Shown here in pieces: positions 46,860 to 58,039 of a stretch of DNA of 64,000 bases. The notes under the pieces are model-generated. The model worked only from the letters and a program-made list of their open reading frames with translations. It ran no database searches and had not been told where the DNA came from. A program made the translations under genes and the position numbers. The stretch's first letter is position 1, and each line of letters opens with the position of its first letter. The DNA is from Endomychus coccineus (taxonomy: Eukaryota > Arthropoda > Insecta > Coleoptera > Endomychidae): NCBI GenBank assembly GCA_958510875.1, contig OY294069.1, positions 167,089,111 to 167,153,110 on the forward strand. Reading direction: 5' to 3'.

Positions 46860-47160
46860 AACAGGGTGAAAAATTTGAATTACTGTCATTTAATTGAAAT
46901 GACTCAAAATGTTACTTATATCTAACTCCAAAAGATTCATCTGTTTGACCAATGTATAGGGCATTACATTCCTAACAAGTTATTAGGTTTAGTTAGTTTG
47001 GCATTGAAAAATATGTTTGAGAGTTTTTGGCTTGGTCTGAAAGCTACATTTAACTTTTGTTTCTTAAAGATACTCGAAATTTCATCAGATGTTGGCCCAA
47101 AGTACGTCAAGATAATATACTTTTTCTCAGCTTTATGTTGCACGTTTATGTTCAACATTG
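46860..47160 (-). pseudogene. Penelope connector and GIY-YIG start
   Basis: The minus-strand frame from 47158 reads ILTYFGPTSDEISSIFKKQK, LNVAFRPSQKLSNIFFNAK, the connector between RT and nuclease in Penelope elements. In the next frame it continues with ECNALYIGQTDESFGVR, the CxxC...YIGQT start of GIY-YIG with its Arg, and degrades soon after. The RT is absent. Confidence 0.8.
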
Positions 47161-47426
47161 AGACTCATCATGAATGTCACCCGTTCAGTAATTATTGTAG
47201 TACTACCAGTTGTATGAAATGACATATTGTCGCAGCCAAGAACATATGAATCGTGACCGTACCGATATATTTACAGCTAATAGACAGGACCGTATCGGCT
47301 TTAATAACTTTTATCGGAATTTAATAAATTTGTCAATCTACACCGGCAAGGGTTACTGTGGATGAATACGAACTCTCCATCAAAAGCATGCAGTACGTCT
47401 ATCCGAATCAATTAATTTTAAGTAAG

Positions 47427-48000
47427 TATCACGCTATGGTCTATCCAGAAATTACATAGAAATCATTGGTATCTACGATCTACTGTCCAAAAGATTGATT
47501 ACCGGATTAATAATATCTATCGATAATTTTCATAATGAGAAAGGATATTTGCAATACATGTATATGGGTAATCATCGTAATTGAGAAGGATTCACATTGT
47601 ATCTACTTTTAGGTATTCGATTGAAATTCATCTAACAAAACGGTTTAACTGGAAATGCAAACTTCAAGTTCCAAATTATTTGCCTCTAGTTAACTTCTAT
47701 GTGAGAATCAGTATCCCAGCATATTGGATTAAAATTAGACCTCAAGAACATGGCCGCCACCATACAGGAATCGGCTCCACTTTATTGTATCACGCTATAG
47801 TCTACCCAGAAATTACATAGAAATCATTGGTATCTACAGTCTGCTGTATAGAAGCTTGATTACCCAAAATAATAGCATCTATTGATGATTCCAAAAACGG
47901 GAATATATATTTGCAATACATGTATATCATCGTAATCGTGAAGGATTCACATTGTATCTACTATTAGGTATTCGATTCAAATTAATCTACCAAAACTTAC
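47427..48000. repeat. Tandem duplication, period 361 bp
   Basis: About 215 bp starting at TATCACGCTAT (47427) is repeated from 47788, including CCAGAAATTACATAGAAATC, TTTGCAATACATGTATAT and AAGGATTCACATTGTATCTA. The intervening ~145 bp is not repeated, so the array contains two partial units. Short open frames across it are artefacts. Confidence 0.9.
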
Positions 48001-49029
48001 AGTTCGTTTGTATTCCTTTAGATTCTAATACCACCAAAATACTTCTGGGAGTTTGATCTGTTAGTTAAGTTAGCGAATGCAAAGATGATTCAATCAAAGC
48101 AGCTGCTCGAGTAAGTGGCACAAAGAAATAAATTGGCATTTTGCTGATCTAAAGAACACTTCATAACGTTAGGAAAATTATATGCAATATAGAAGTTTAC
48201 TGATTGAAAAATAAATATCTGCACAATTCACCTTTTTGTCGTTCCAGTACTATTTCACCTGATAAAGTAACGATAAAAAAAAGTGAAGTGAGATGTTCGA
48301 ATATCGCTGAAGGAATAGAGAATGTTTAAAATCCCGTGCAAAAGATATTACCTTATGCATTATCGATTTCAGTAATTTCATCGAAATTTGCACATAAAAC
48401 CAATCGGGAAGCTCAGGGTAATAAACGTTGAATTCGTGCCATATTTACAAGGGAGTTTTAGTTCCGTGTTCCGAACAAATCACGGATTATCGGATTAATG
48501 CCGTTCCTGATTAATTCTTCTCGAAGATAAATTTTTCGGACAAAGTTGCATATTCATTTTATGGCTCATAATTTATGGTGGAACAGCTTGAACAACTCGA
48601 ATTTGATGCTTTTGCTGATACTAACTCTTGAGAAATTGTCTCAGTTTGAATACTTCGTCACGACCATGCCGAATGACATAGTCTCAGTATCACTTACAGT
48701 CTGCCCTGAGGATGTTCCGGAAGCAATAATAATGAAGAGCATGATATAAACTCAGATGATAAAGAAAGGAAACCTATCCAAGTACAGTCGCTCGAAAACT
48801 GGCCACAACATAATACCAGTTTCTATGAAAAATCAACAAACTATAAGGCGATAAAAAGTATACAAAATGCTGCCACCAAGTTTTATAGATGCCAAATGGG
48901 AAAGTAAATTTAAAAGATTTTCGAATCAATGACTTGAGGACAAATGATTTTATTCTTTTCTTAGGACTGATATTTATATCTTATTAGAGTGTGATGTATA
49001 TTTAAACTTTATTCTGTATACAACAGTAC
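48001..49029. other. No recognised gene
   Basis: Only short frames, such as 48546-48749 (67 codons), without a recognisable family. Confidence 0.4.
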
Positions 49030-49595
49030 CTTTTTTTTCTTTTGCGCAGCGGAGGGGAAATCTTACATAAGCACCTCGGGGGCCCGAGCCTCCGGGTGTG
49101 GCAGATTCTTACTGACCAAAACCCTCCCCCGTGAGGTTGATTCTCCTGCCCAGAGGACGCCCAACTGCACTGAGGTCATTGTGCCCTCACATATTGCTAT
49201 CTCGTCATCAGTTTGGTGTCCTCTATGAAATTCAGTAGCCTGGTATAGGGGATACTTCTGATTTGCTCGGGTGTAGTTTTATCGTCCCCAAGGTATATTC
49301 AACGACCAACCTGGTATGCATTGCACTGACACAGCCCATGCATGTCTATTCTTCCACGCCGCAACCCCTGCATGTGATCCACCAGACCCATCATGCAGAG
49401 ATGTTTGTAACATGAGGCGTGTCCGGTCACGAATGCAACAAGATTCCGTATTTCTTGTCTGCTGAACGTCACTTCAGTAGATTTTTCATTTGTTGCTGCT
49501 GGAGATCTCCCATTAGTCGATTGGAATGCAACATACGGGGCAGTACCCTCCAATAGGGGCGGTGCTCTGCCTCGAGACATTTTTGGCATACAGAG
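49030..49595 (-). pseudogene. 3' end of an RNase H-bearing LINE
   Basis: The minus-strand frame 49589-49299 has TFSRQEIRNLVAFVTGHASC followed by YKHLCMMGLVDH, the xxLVxxLTGHxxLxKHLxxMGL block just after RNase H in R1/I-type LINEs. It normally continues into a Cys-rich knuckle, which here is degraded. About 250 bp of GC-richer 3' untranslated sequence follows to an A-rich tail (AAAAGAAAAAAAA on the minus strand near 49040). The insertion is 5'-truncated at about 49595. Confidence 0.75.
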
Positions 49596-50381
49596 AATTC
49601 CTTATTATTCCATTAGGTACACCTCTCACGGACGGGTAAAGAAAATGGAATGAAATGGAAGCTTACATCTTTGTTTCTATCGCTCGATTTCTCCTTACAA
49701 TGGTTAATGATCTATTTTCATATAGTTTGAAATTTATCATTAATATCATCTTAGGATTTCCGATTTCTTCCATTCACTGGTAATTATATGATATGAATGC
49801 TATATTTTACATTTTAATTTTTATTCTACTTTTTGATCTTGGATGTCTCAATAAGTAATTTGGCTCAACCATTTTATGGTGAATACTCCAGTTCTACAAT
49901 AGTTATACATTATCTGATGTACATTATTTGCTACACTATCTCAATGATCTACCTGTGTGCACGCCGAGCGATATTTAAGTACATTGTCTTAAGTGTTTAT
50001 TACAGGCTATTGCCAATATTCAAAACAAAATCAGTTTTCGTGAATAAAATTTCATATAAGATATATGGGAGTTGTTAGATGGTCATATTTTTGAAATGTT
50101 TTCAACCACAGCTCAACTATATAAATTGATTATTTTTCAATCTTGTGTCTTGGGTGGCTGGAACCCCAGAGGATTATAATGATTAAATTGAAAAAATACC
50201 ATCAGAATTGATATTGACGAAAAACCTGTATCGGCCTGTATCTTTGGAATACGTCTTTCCGGAAATCCTCACAGGTCAAACTATTGTTAAAATAACACAA
50301 AAAGCAAACTAAAATTGATTATTAAACGATTAACGAAAACATGAATATTGGGAATCTTGCTTGAGATTAAACCTCAGGAAT
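49596..50381. other. No recognised gene
   Basis: A plus-strand frame at 49833-50078 is hydrophobic but unrecognised. Confidence 0.4.
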
Positions 50382-51215
50382 CTAGTGGTGAGAAAGGTAA
50401 ATAGGTGTAGATTTCAAGGAAAATTCTATACTAACACTGCCGTTATTATATTCCAGGTCATCCGGCTTCATTGGATGGTATATGGGTTCTAGATGAGGAA
50501 ACAATAATAAATATACCATAATCTGCAAAACATGGACGGGACAGGTGGTCAGTTCTAGCAGATCGTTGATATGGAGAAAAAACAAAATTGGTGCCGAGAG
50601 AGATCCCTGTGGAGTACCATTCGTCATGACCATTGTCGCTTCATCAACCACTATATGAGGTGATCTATCTGAGAGAAAATTGTATAGTAAGCGACAAAGT
50701 TGAGGCGACAAACCATATGACGGCAAAAGGCTTTGGTGCCTCAGTGCAATGCTTTGGAGATATCCAATGCTACAGCTAGAGATTCCCATTGTTTTCAAAT
50801 ATATTTCTATCATACATGTGTAACGTAGGCAAGCAGGTCTCCTGTCATTCAAGATTTTGGAGCTCTCTAGATATTGGTTGAGCTCAGTGTTGATTGCTTT
50901 CTCCATCACTTTAGAGATCACGAATGATAGTGCACTTGGTCTATAATTATCAAGAAGAGTCTTCTCTTTTTTTTTGAAATTGGTTGAACTCCAGCTGTCT
51001 TCCAGCTGGAAGGAAAGACAAGTTTGTTTGAAGTAGGAAGCGATCTATTTGAAACATTTTGTGACAATAGATGTGAACATCTTATTATTGTTGTTTTTGA
51101 TAAACTTTTTATCAATACCGTGAGACTAACGGAAAAGTTTTCACTATTAATTTTCAATTTGTTGAAACCCCATGAATTCAATTCCAAAAGGACGCGCTTC
51201 AATTTTGAGTTGTTG
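50382..51215 (-). pseudogene. LINE A copy, reverse transcriptase
   Basis: Two consecutive minus-strand frames. 51202-50918 ends KLVFPSSWKTAGVQPISKKK. 50921-50382 starts ISKVMEKAINTELNQYLESS, loses frame through the finger block (LNDRRPACLRYT for LNDRQYGFRQ), and regains it at SLLPSYGLSPQLCRLLYNFL, SPHIVVDEATM, GTPQGSLSAPILFFLHINDL (motif B) and LLELTTCPVH. Motif C appears in another frame as HVFADYGIF, so the FADD Asp pair is altered here too. It lacks the endonuclease and most of the post-RT part. Confidence 0.88.
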
Positions 51216-52867
51216 AATTATTGGCTCTAGAAGGTTCTAATTTATTGAAGCTACTTCCAATCATTTCTTCGGAAGGATAGGAGCTTATTTTAACTAAATT
51301 AACAAATTAAAATCAATGAATCCATTTTTCTAATCAGATTGAAAAATTTAGTCCTCGATAACTGAATTTTGCATATTGTTGGCAACTAACGATTTTCCTT
51401 TCATTAGTGCATCCTTGTTTCGTTAAATGGTCAAATCGTAATGTAACATTGAGAACGAATTTATTCTTTTGTGTAATATGAGTTTATGTTAAAGCGATAT
51501 GCGTTCTATCACTCATCCTTATTGCTTGTATATAACGCTATCACTTCTCGAGTAGAAGATCGAACCAGAAAATCCAATCGTTACTGCGGTCATCGCAAGG
51601 TATATCCCTTATAATCCACTAGCGAGGGCCTGAGCCGATATAAATAAATAGCATTAAGCTCTATTTTGATAGCGACCATTACTGTCAGCGTGCAGTAATC
51701 GATATTAACCGAAATTCATTGTCTTCGTAATGCGTGTCAGAGAATCATTTATACTGGATTGACTAGCCAGACGAATCACTCTTCCTGTATCAAAAAATAA
51801 ATGTACGATTTAGAGGTGATTTGGTAGGGCCTCATATTCACTGTATCTCATTCTCGCAGACGGCTAGATTGAAAGTTACTATGAATCTTCTTCATTCATT
51901 TTATGTATCGAATCAAACTTAACGTTCGAACATTTTCCTTCCTTGTTGAAACAGAGTGCTAATCTAATTCAAATGAGCTTTATATCACTCTCATTGAGAA
52001 GATTAATGTACGTGATAGCATTGAATTTCTTCGATAAGGACTAAAATATAGCTAGGACTAAATATAGCTTCACTCTTCCTACTACTGTTTGCCAAAGCAG
52101 AACAGATGCGAAGCACTTGCAAGCCCAAGAAGAAGGTGGCAACGGGCTTAAGGGTAGCATATGTAGATGAGTTTGAACAGATTGCAATTATAAATGTGAT
52201 TTGTTATATGTACCGAAACACGAGCTATATTATAACTTTAAGCACACGAAATTAAGATCTTCTGGAACGTAAAAAAAGGGTTCAGGCTGGGCTTGTCAGT
52301 AAATTGCATATCAGCGATTTTATCTCCGTCATAATTGAAATTACGAGAAATATAATTCATTAGGAAGCTTTATTCAAGTAATAACAATTGTGATATTGCA
52401 TCTGAAATATATTTAAATCGTTATTCAGAGAGAAAACAACCTAATGAGGCTATTTTCAAGAGGTTAAAAAAAATCTCATTAATTGTAAATCCTTCAACTA
52501 GCCAATACCAAGAAATTACAACATTGAAGATGCTGAAGAAACTAGTATAACTGTAATTGAAAGTTGCAAATTCTTCAATTTCAAGTCGTCAGATCGAAGC
52601 AGAATTTGAAATTTCAAGACGCCAAGTTTTATTCACTGAGGAAATACCATCACCTGCAACCAACTGATTTCCAACGAAGATCAGAGCTTTACATATGACA
52701 GATGGCAATGGAATAATAGGAATTATTCCAATAGATTCCATAAATTCACCTAATGCAGTATATTGCTCTACTTTCTTAAAAGAATCGGTACCGTGACGTG
52801 GGTACGCTACCGTTATAGTGAATACAAATGTTATGCTAACAAATAGGCAATATAAACATTAGGTCAG
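51216..52867. other. No recognised gene
   Basis: AT-rich, no frame of 60 or more codons apart from one overlapping the LINE A edge. Nothing recognised. Confidence 0.45.
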
Positions 52868-53005
52868 TGAGGTGAGGAGTCGATGTCAACCTCTGTGAGA
52901 GGACAAGTCTCCACCTTGATGCTTTGTTCAAAGAGTACAAAAGCAGTTGAGATGAATGAGTATAAAGAAATATGAATGAAGATTTTGACGATATAATGTA
53001 ATGGT
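52868..53005 (+). repeat. Upstream copy of the R1-type LINE 3' region
   Basis: Matches 54827-54965 in direct orientation: TGTGAGAGGACAAG, TCCACCTTGATGCTTTGT, AAAAGCAGTT, TATGAATGAAGATT and GACGATATAATGTAA. It lies directly before the RT of the next copy. Confidence 0.85.
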
Positions 53006-53049
53006 GGATAACCTCTTGGCGGTACATGAGCAAGTAACCTTCGACTGTG

Positions 53050-54750
53050 ATATTTAAAAATTTTGGTATAGATGAACTGCGCATGGCAATTGATAAATTG
53101 AAGCCAAATGAGGCCCCTGGACCGGCATATATCCCACCAAGAATAATAAAAACACTTGCGACCAATAGACCCGAGTATGACAAGCAAAGTTTTAATGGAA
53201 TGTGAACGTGCAAACTCTGCTACTAAAGAAGGGGGATAAAGTTGCTGAAGACCCGGCAGCATATAGACCGATATGCTTGCTCGATGTAGAAGGTAAACTA
53301 TACGAGCAACTAATCTCTATCAGATTGAAGGGAGAGTTACTTCGTACGGTTGGACAATCAACGAGCCAATACGGATTCAGAGAAGGGAAACAAACAGTAG
53401 ATGCCATAAATGAGGTGATAAGAATCTCGAAAAAAACAGAGATAGAGTATAGCAGTGCACCACGAAGGTTGTGTGCAGTCATAACCCTGGATGTTAAAAA
53501 CGCCATCAACAGCGCCAGCTGGTACTTGCTGGAAGAAATCTGGAAGACGAAAAAAGAAAGGAAAGCCTATTTAGTATAATAGCCTCGTACCCTGCTGATA
53601 GACAGATAATCCTTAAAGCAGAAAACGCTTCGAAAACCAGAAAAATCTCTAGCGAGGTGCCACAAGGATCAGTCTTGGATCCAACTCTATAGAATATTTT
53701 GTACGGCGAACTTTTAAGAAAAGAACTACCCGCTGGGGTTACCCTTGTGGGGTTTGCAGATGACATTGCGATGGTAGTGGTTGCTAAAGGAGGAACTATC
53801 CTGATAAATGCAGCAAACATTGCACTACAATGTGTTTCAAACAGGCTGAACCTAGCACTCGAGAAGACGAAGGCTGTCCCCCTAACGACAAAATGAAGAA
53901 TTGATTTAATCCAGTTCGAAGTGCAGAGTGTGATAGTATCACCAAAAAAGGCTGTGAAATATCTTGAAGTCTGGTTGGTCACCAAACTCATGTTCACTGA
54001 TCATATAAACCAAACTGCCATTAAAGTTGAGGAACAGTGACAGCTCTGTCGGGGCTGTTGCCAAATGTCTGTGGTCCTCGATCGTCTGAAAAAAGGATTT
54101 TACTTAGTGTTGACCAGTCACAAATGTTGTACGCAGCATCTGCCTGGCATTTGGTGATCAAAAACCAGAAACTAGTTGCTAAGCTACAGAGGAAGATGAC
54201 GATAAGAATTTGCTGCGCCCACAGGCCAATTTCGGCAAGGGAGCGGGCATGATAGCTGGAGTTCCACCGATAGAACTCTTGATCCAAGAATCCAAGGAAG
54301 GCAAGAAAAAATATAGTGGCGTGGATGGAATCCCTGGCATACTCATACTTGATTTCCAGTTAGCAAAATGAGTGGAACAACGACAAAAATGGCAGATGGA
54401 CGCACCACCTAATACCAAATATCCAAGAATGGATTGGAAGGCCGTACGGCGAGGTCGAATATTTTCTGGCACAAGCTATTTCTGGCATGGATGTTTCAGG
54501 AAATACGATCGCATGAAAGTAAAACTCGAAGAATGCTGTGGGAGACAAGATGATGCGGAGCATACTTTCTCTCCCAGATGAGAAAAGATTAGAGAAGACT
54601 TCTACGATTCAATGGGAATGGAATTTATAGTTAGGAATACGATGAGGAATCTGATATCTAGTGAGAAAGACTGCAAATGCTCATATAGGGCATTCAGAGG
54701 CATACTAGAAATTAAAGAAATAGATTGTAGAATTTGAAACGGAAAACAGG
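53050..54750 (+). pseudogene. R1-type LINE D: reverse transcriptase and C-terminus
   Basis: In order: ELRMAIDKLKPNEAPGPAYI; 53202-53579 LKKGDKVAEDPAAYRPICLL with DVEGKLYEQL, QYGFREGKQTVDAI and LCAVITLDVKNAINSASW (motif A). Then come ISSEVPQGSVLDPTL (motif B), VTLVGFADDIAMVV (motif C, FADD intact), VSPKKAVKYLEVWL, and TALSGLLPNVCGPRSSEKRI after a frameshift. LIQESKEGKKK follows, then the terminal knuckle GHGCFRKY-like WHGCFRKYDRM with CCGRQDDAEHTF. This is the signature of R1/TRAS-type elements. The endonuclease and ORF1 are missing, and several frameshifts and stops inactivate it. Its 3' region is at 54827-54965. Confidence 0.92.
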
Positions 54751-54826
54751 AGGGGGACACCAAGATGATACCCAGATGACTCTCGATGAAGTAATACGAA
54801 AGCGGTTCCAGTGAGAGAAGTGAGAC

Positions 54827-54965
54827 GAAGAGGAGTGATTTTAGTCTCTTTGTGAGAGGACAAGGCTCCACCTTGATGCTTTGTATTTAGAGAATAAAAG
54901 CAGTTAGGATAAGTTTGTACAAGGAAGTATGAATGAAGATTATGACGATATAATGTAACATAATG
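54827..54965 (+). repeat. 3' region of LINE D
   Basis: Direct-repeat partner of 52868-53005; contains the element's end with the short TAATGTAA repeats typical of R1-type 3' ends. Confidence 0.82.
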
Positions 54966-56282
54966 TAATTAATTATTCCACGCTAATCTACGACTTTACA
55001 TAGTGCAGTTATCTATATGTATAAGTGTTACAATAAACCATAACCAATGAATACCACATGGTGATCTCTGCCAAACCATACTAAGGACCTGAACACCACA
55101 AGATGAAGCCTACATTAGCAGTGCTAGAATTTTCAACAGGCATAACCAGCACTATATCCAAGATAATGCCAATTGACCAAATCTATAACTAAGCCCTTGA
55201 ACAAACCTCGATATTTGCTGCCTAATGTTGAGTTGGCCTTGATTATCATAGCTGAGTCAACTCTATGATCTAGAAAAATTAATCCAGAATATCTCACGTA
55301 AACAAGTTGAAGTAAATGGAATGCATAAAAATCCCATTTTATCCCAAGACTCGGAGATCTCCTCCGAGAGAAAATTAGGAGATGTTTAAATAGTTTGGGA
55401 AATAAACAATAGCTGGTTACAAATATTTAACGTAACGAAAATCTAATTCCATAAGAATGAATTCACAACCGATTGAATATGTTTGATAGCGTCGAATAAG
55501 TATACATTCCTATACTGCGGATGAGCTAATAGCTTTTAAATCTGTATTTTTGTCTGCAACAAAAACAATTGAAACGTCATTATTGCTCGCAGATAAAAAC
55601 AACCTGCAGCTATCTAAGTGCTAAGAGGTACGTGTTGAAATCATTTGGCTTGCCTGAGACTTGAGTTTTTGTAGCTGGATGTTTTTCTTCCGCTCGACTC
55701 GATACTGAATCGTAAAGTGTGCCCTCAATTCGATCAAGACAAGCTGTTACCCTCCATATAGAAGGTGTTTTCCTACATTTATCTTCATATACCACATGGC
55801 GAGGTCGGTTTTGTTTTCGTTCTCTTATAGAAAAGACGGGTCTATTCATTCAAAAGTAAATGAAACAAAGAATTTTTATCTGAAATATCAATCTCCTACT
55901 GATCGAAAATACAGTTCCTCAATGCTATGAATCTATACTGCAACATCTGTGTCTTCAACTAAGCAATAGAATTTCCCCGATTGTTCAACGTTATTCCGAA
56001 ATTGTATAAAGTATTATATGAAATTATGAAATTCGTGTGAGTTAATATTTTATACAGAGCACGTGTGGAAGAATAAATGCTTATGAGAATTGATTTTGAT
56101 ACAATATACAGGATCTGCTAAAAAGCTGGAAACTGTTTAAAGCTTGGTTATCCAAAAATGCTTTCGGTGACTTAAAAGCGTTCATATATTTGTCGCTCCC
56201 TAAATCTTAAGTAGCTGGAATAATCGTCGACATTTGTTCAGCAGGATCTCAAAAAGACTCCAATACAATCTATAACTACAGA
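54966..56282. other. No recognised gene
   Basis: A minus-strand frame at 55849-55610 (79 codons) is unrecognised. Nothing else stands out. Confidence 0.4.
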
Positions 56283-56960
56283 CAGTGCTGGATTATAGCA
56301 TAAGCTGGACTATGCTATAGCTTAGGGCCCCGATATTTTGGGGGCCCCGCGGAAATTGTAAAAATGACAATTTTTCTGGTAAAAAATAACGAAGTAAAGA
56401 AATTACTGGAATATAAAAGTTTGCGTATGCCTAACGACTGGTGATATCTAAAAGTAGTCAAGAATTAGTTGATTTTGTATCAAAGGCGAATAATTCGCGC
56501 TTATAACTACTCTTCATCTTGGAAGTGCAGTGCAGTGGCAAGTTAAAACGCATTAAAAACCCTTCGAGGACAAATATGCGACAGGATAGGTTAGACTCGC
56601 TTGCACTACTGTGCATGGAAGCTGATGTATTGCGTCGAATCAGCTTTGATGACCTGATAAAAGATTTTGCGGCTAGAAAGTGCAGGAAAGGATTGTTCTA
56701 AGTCAGTAAGATATAAGCGAATCATTCAGCGTATAAGTTTCCAAAAGTGCAATTGTAAAAGTGATTAATGTAGTTACGCATTGTATATTATGTCAAATTA
56801 AGAAGACGTACTAATAGTGTAAATATTCATTTATGTACTTATTTTCCTGGCAATAACCTTCTCAACGATTTAGAGCATTATATTACTCTACAAATTATTT
56901 TATTCTATGAATAAAGAGTAATTTAAAGAAAAAGGGGGGGAGGGGCCAGCTTTTAGCCGC
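56283..56960 (+). mobile_element. hAT remnant with left terminus and transposase tail
   Basis: Begins CAGTGCTGGATTATAGCATAA, followed by a GGGCCCCGATATTTTGGGGG block typical of the subterminal region of a hAT group. The frame 56519-56701 reads KLKRIKNPSRTNMRQDRLDS and LALLCMEADVLRRISFDDLI with KDFAARKCRK, the end of the hAT C-terminal domain (RIKNxLRxxMxxxRLxxLAxLxIE...FDDxIxxFA). The G-rich run near 56933 may be the start of the right subterminal region, but no right terminus or target duplication was found. Most of the transposase is deleted. Confidence 0.75.
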
Positions 56961-57045
56961 TTTGAATATATTTTAGTAGCTAGAAAATTCCCTTTGGTAC
57001 ATCGCACGTCAGACGCTAGTAGCTGACAGCTGAGAATACCTCAAA

Positions 57046-57326
57046 CTGTTTTAATTGAATTTTCCTATTTAATCGACATTTTGGGCCCGAGACTATGCTA
57101 TTCAGTTGGCCCCGTTCATAAACTAACGACATGGAGCGAAAACCGCATGCGAAAAGTCCTCGTTAAGACGTTCTATGTACCGTAAATTTGCACTTTTCTA
57201 ACTCGCGAGCTACGCGCTCCTCACGTAAACGTCATTCGATTTATCGAAAATTAACCAATTCAAAACAGTTTTCGACCCAGTTTGGGGCTATCACGACCTT
57301 TTAAAAGGTTCAAAGTTAACATTTCG
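57046..57326 (-). repeat. Dispersed repeat copy 2, inverted relative to 1179-1460
   Basis: Reverse complement of the repeat at 1179-1460. Here there is no Helentron coding sequence next to it; the hAT remnant lies on its left and an N gap on its right. Confidence 0.85.
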
Positions 57327-57682
57327 ACAATCTTAAGCTGTGCTTAAACGGTGCAAATGGGCATTAGTAACACTGCTTGCGATTCCGGAAAGAAAGAAAT
57401 CGTTTTACCCCCTCTTGATCCAAGCGCCAGCTGGTGGTTGAGTGAGGGACTACGAGTTTCACGACGCGTAAGCGACTCAAGTCAACCATAGAGTTTCCAG
57501 ACCTGTATGTACGACCGTGGTTCAACCTAACATTAGATTTCAATTTGTCATTATTGAAAACGTACCTACCTCTAGGTTAGATTTTTCCAAAATCGAAACG
57601 TTCAAAAAGTACCTATTCGCCAAAATTTGTTCAACAGGATCTCAAAAATCAACAAACTATGAGTACATAATTCCTATACAAC
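57327..57682. other. No recognised gene
   Basis: A frame starting at 57517 has no recognisable domain before it enters the gap. A short segment near 57635 (ATTTGTTCAACAGGATCTCA) resembles 56230. Confidence 0.4.
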
Positions 57683-57882
57683 NNNNNNNNNNNNNNNNNN
57701 NNNNNNNNNNNNNNNNNNNNNNNNNNNNNNNNNNNNNNNNNNNNNNNNNNNNNNNNNNNNNNNNNNNNNNNNNNNNNNNNNNNNNNNNNNNNNNNNNNNN
57801 NNNNNNNNNNNNNNNNNNNNNNNNNNNNNNNNNNNNNNNNNNNNNNNNNNNNNNNNNNNNNNNNNNNNNNNNNNNNNNNNNN
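57683..57882. other. Assembly gap (200 N)
   Basis: Exactly 200 unknown bases, a conventional placeholder length. The apparent reading frames across it are meaningless. Confidence 0.99.
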
Positions 57883-58039
57883 ACAAAGTCGTTCTTCCAC
57901 TATCCCTCGAGTTTATATTTAGTTACATATTTGTTGGTTAAATGTACATATAATATATCAAATAATAATTTCTGCCATTTAATTAACAATAATAATAAGA
58001 ATAACAAGCAAAAAGTGAAGAAAAAAAAAGGTACAGAAC

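Noticed and set aside
52836..53262. Minus-strand frames of 125 and 132 codons
   Set aside because: They overlap the plus-strand LINE D RT and its upstream 3' repeat and have no recognisable content; antisense shadows.
53506..53997. 163-codon minus-strand frame
   Set aside because: Antisense of the LINE D palm domain; the plus strand carries the conserved motifs.
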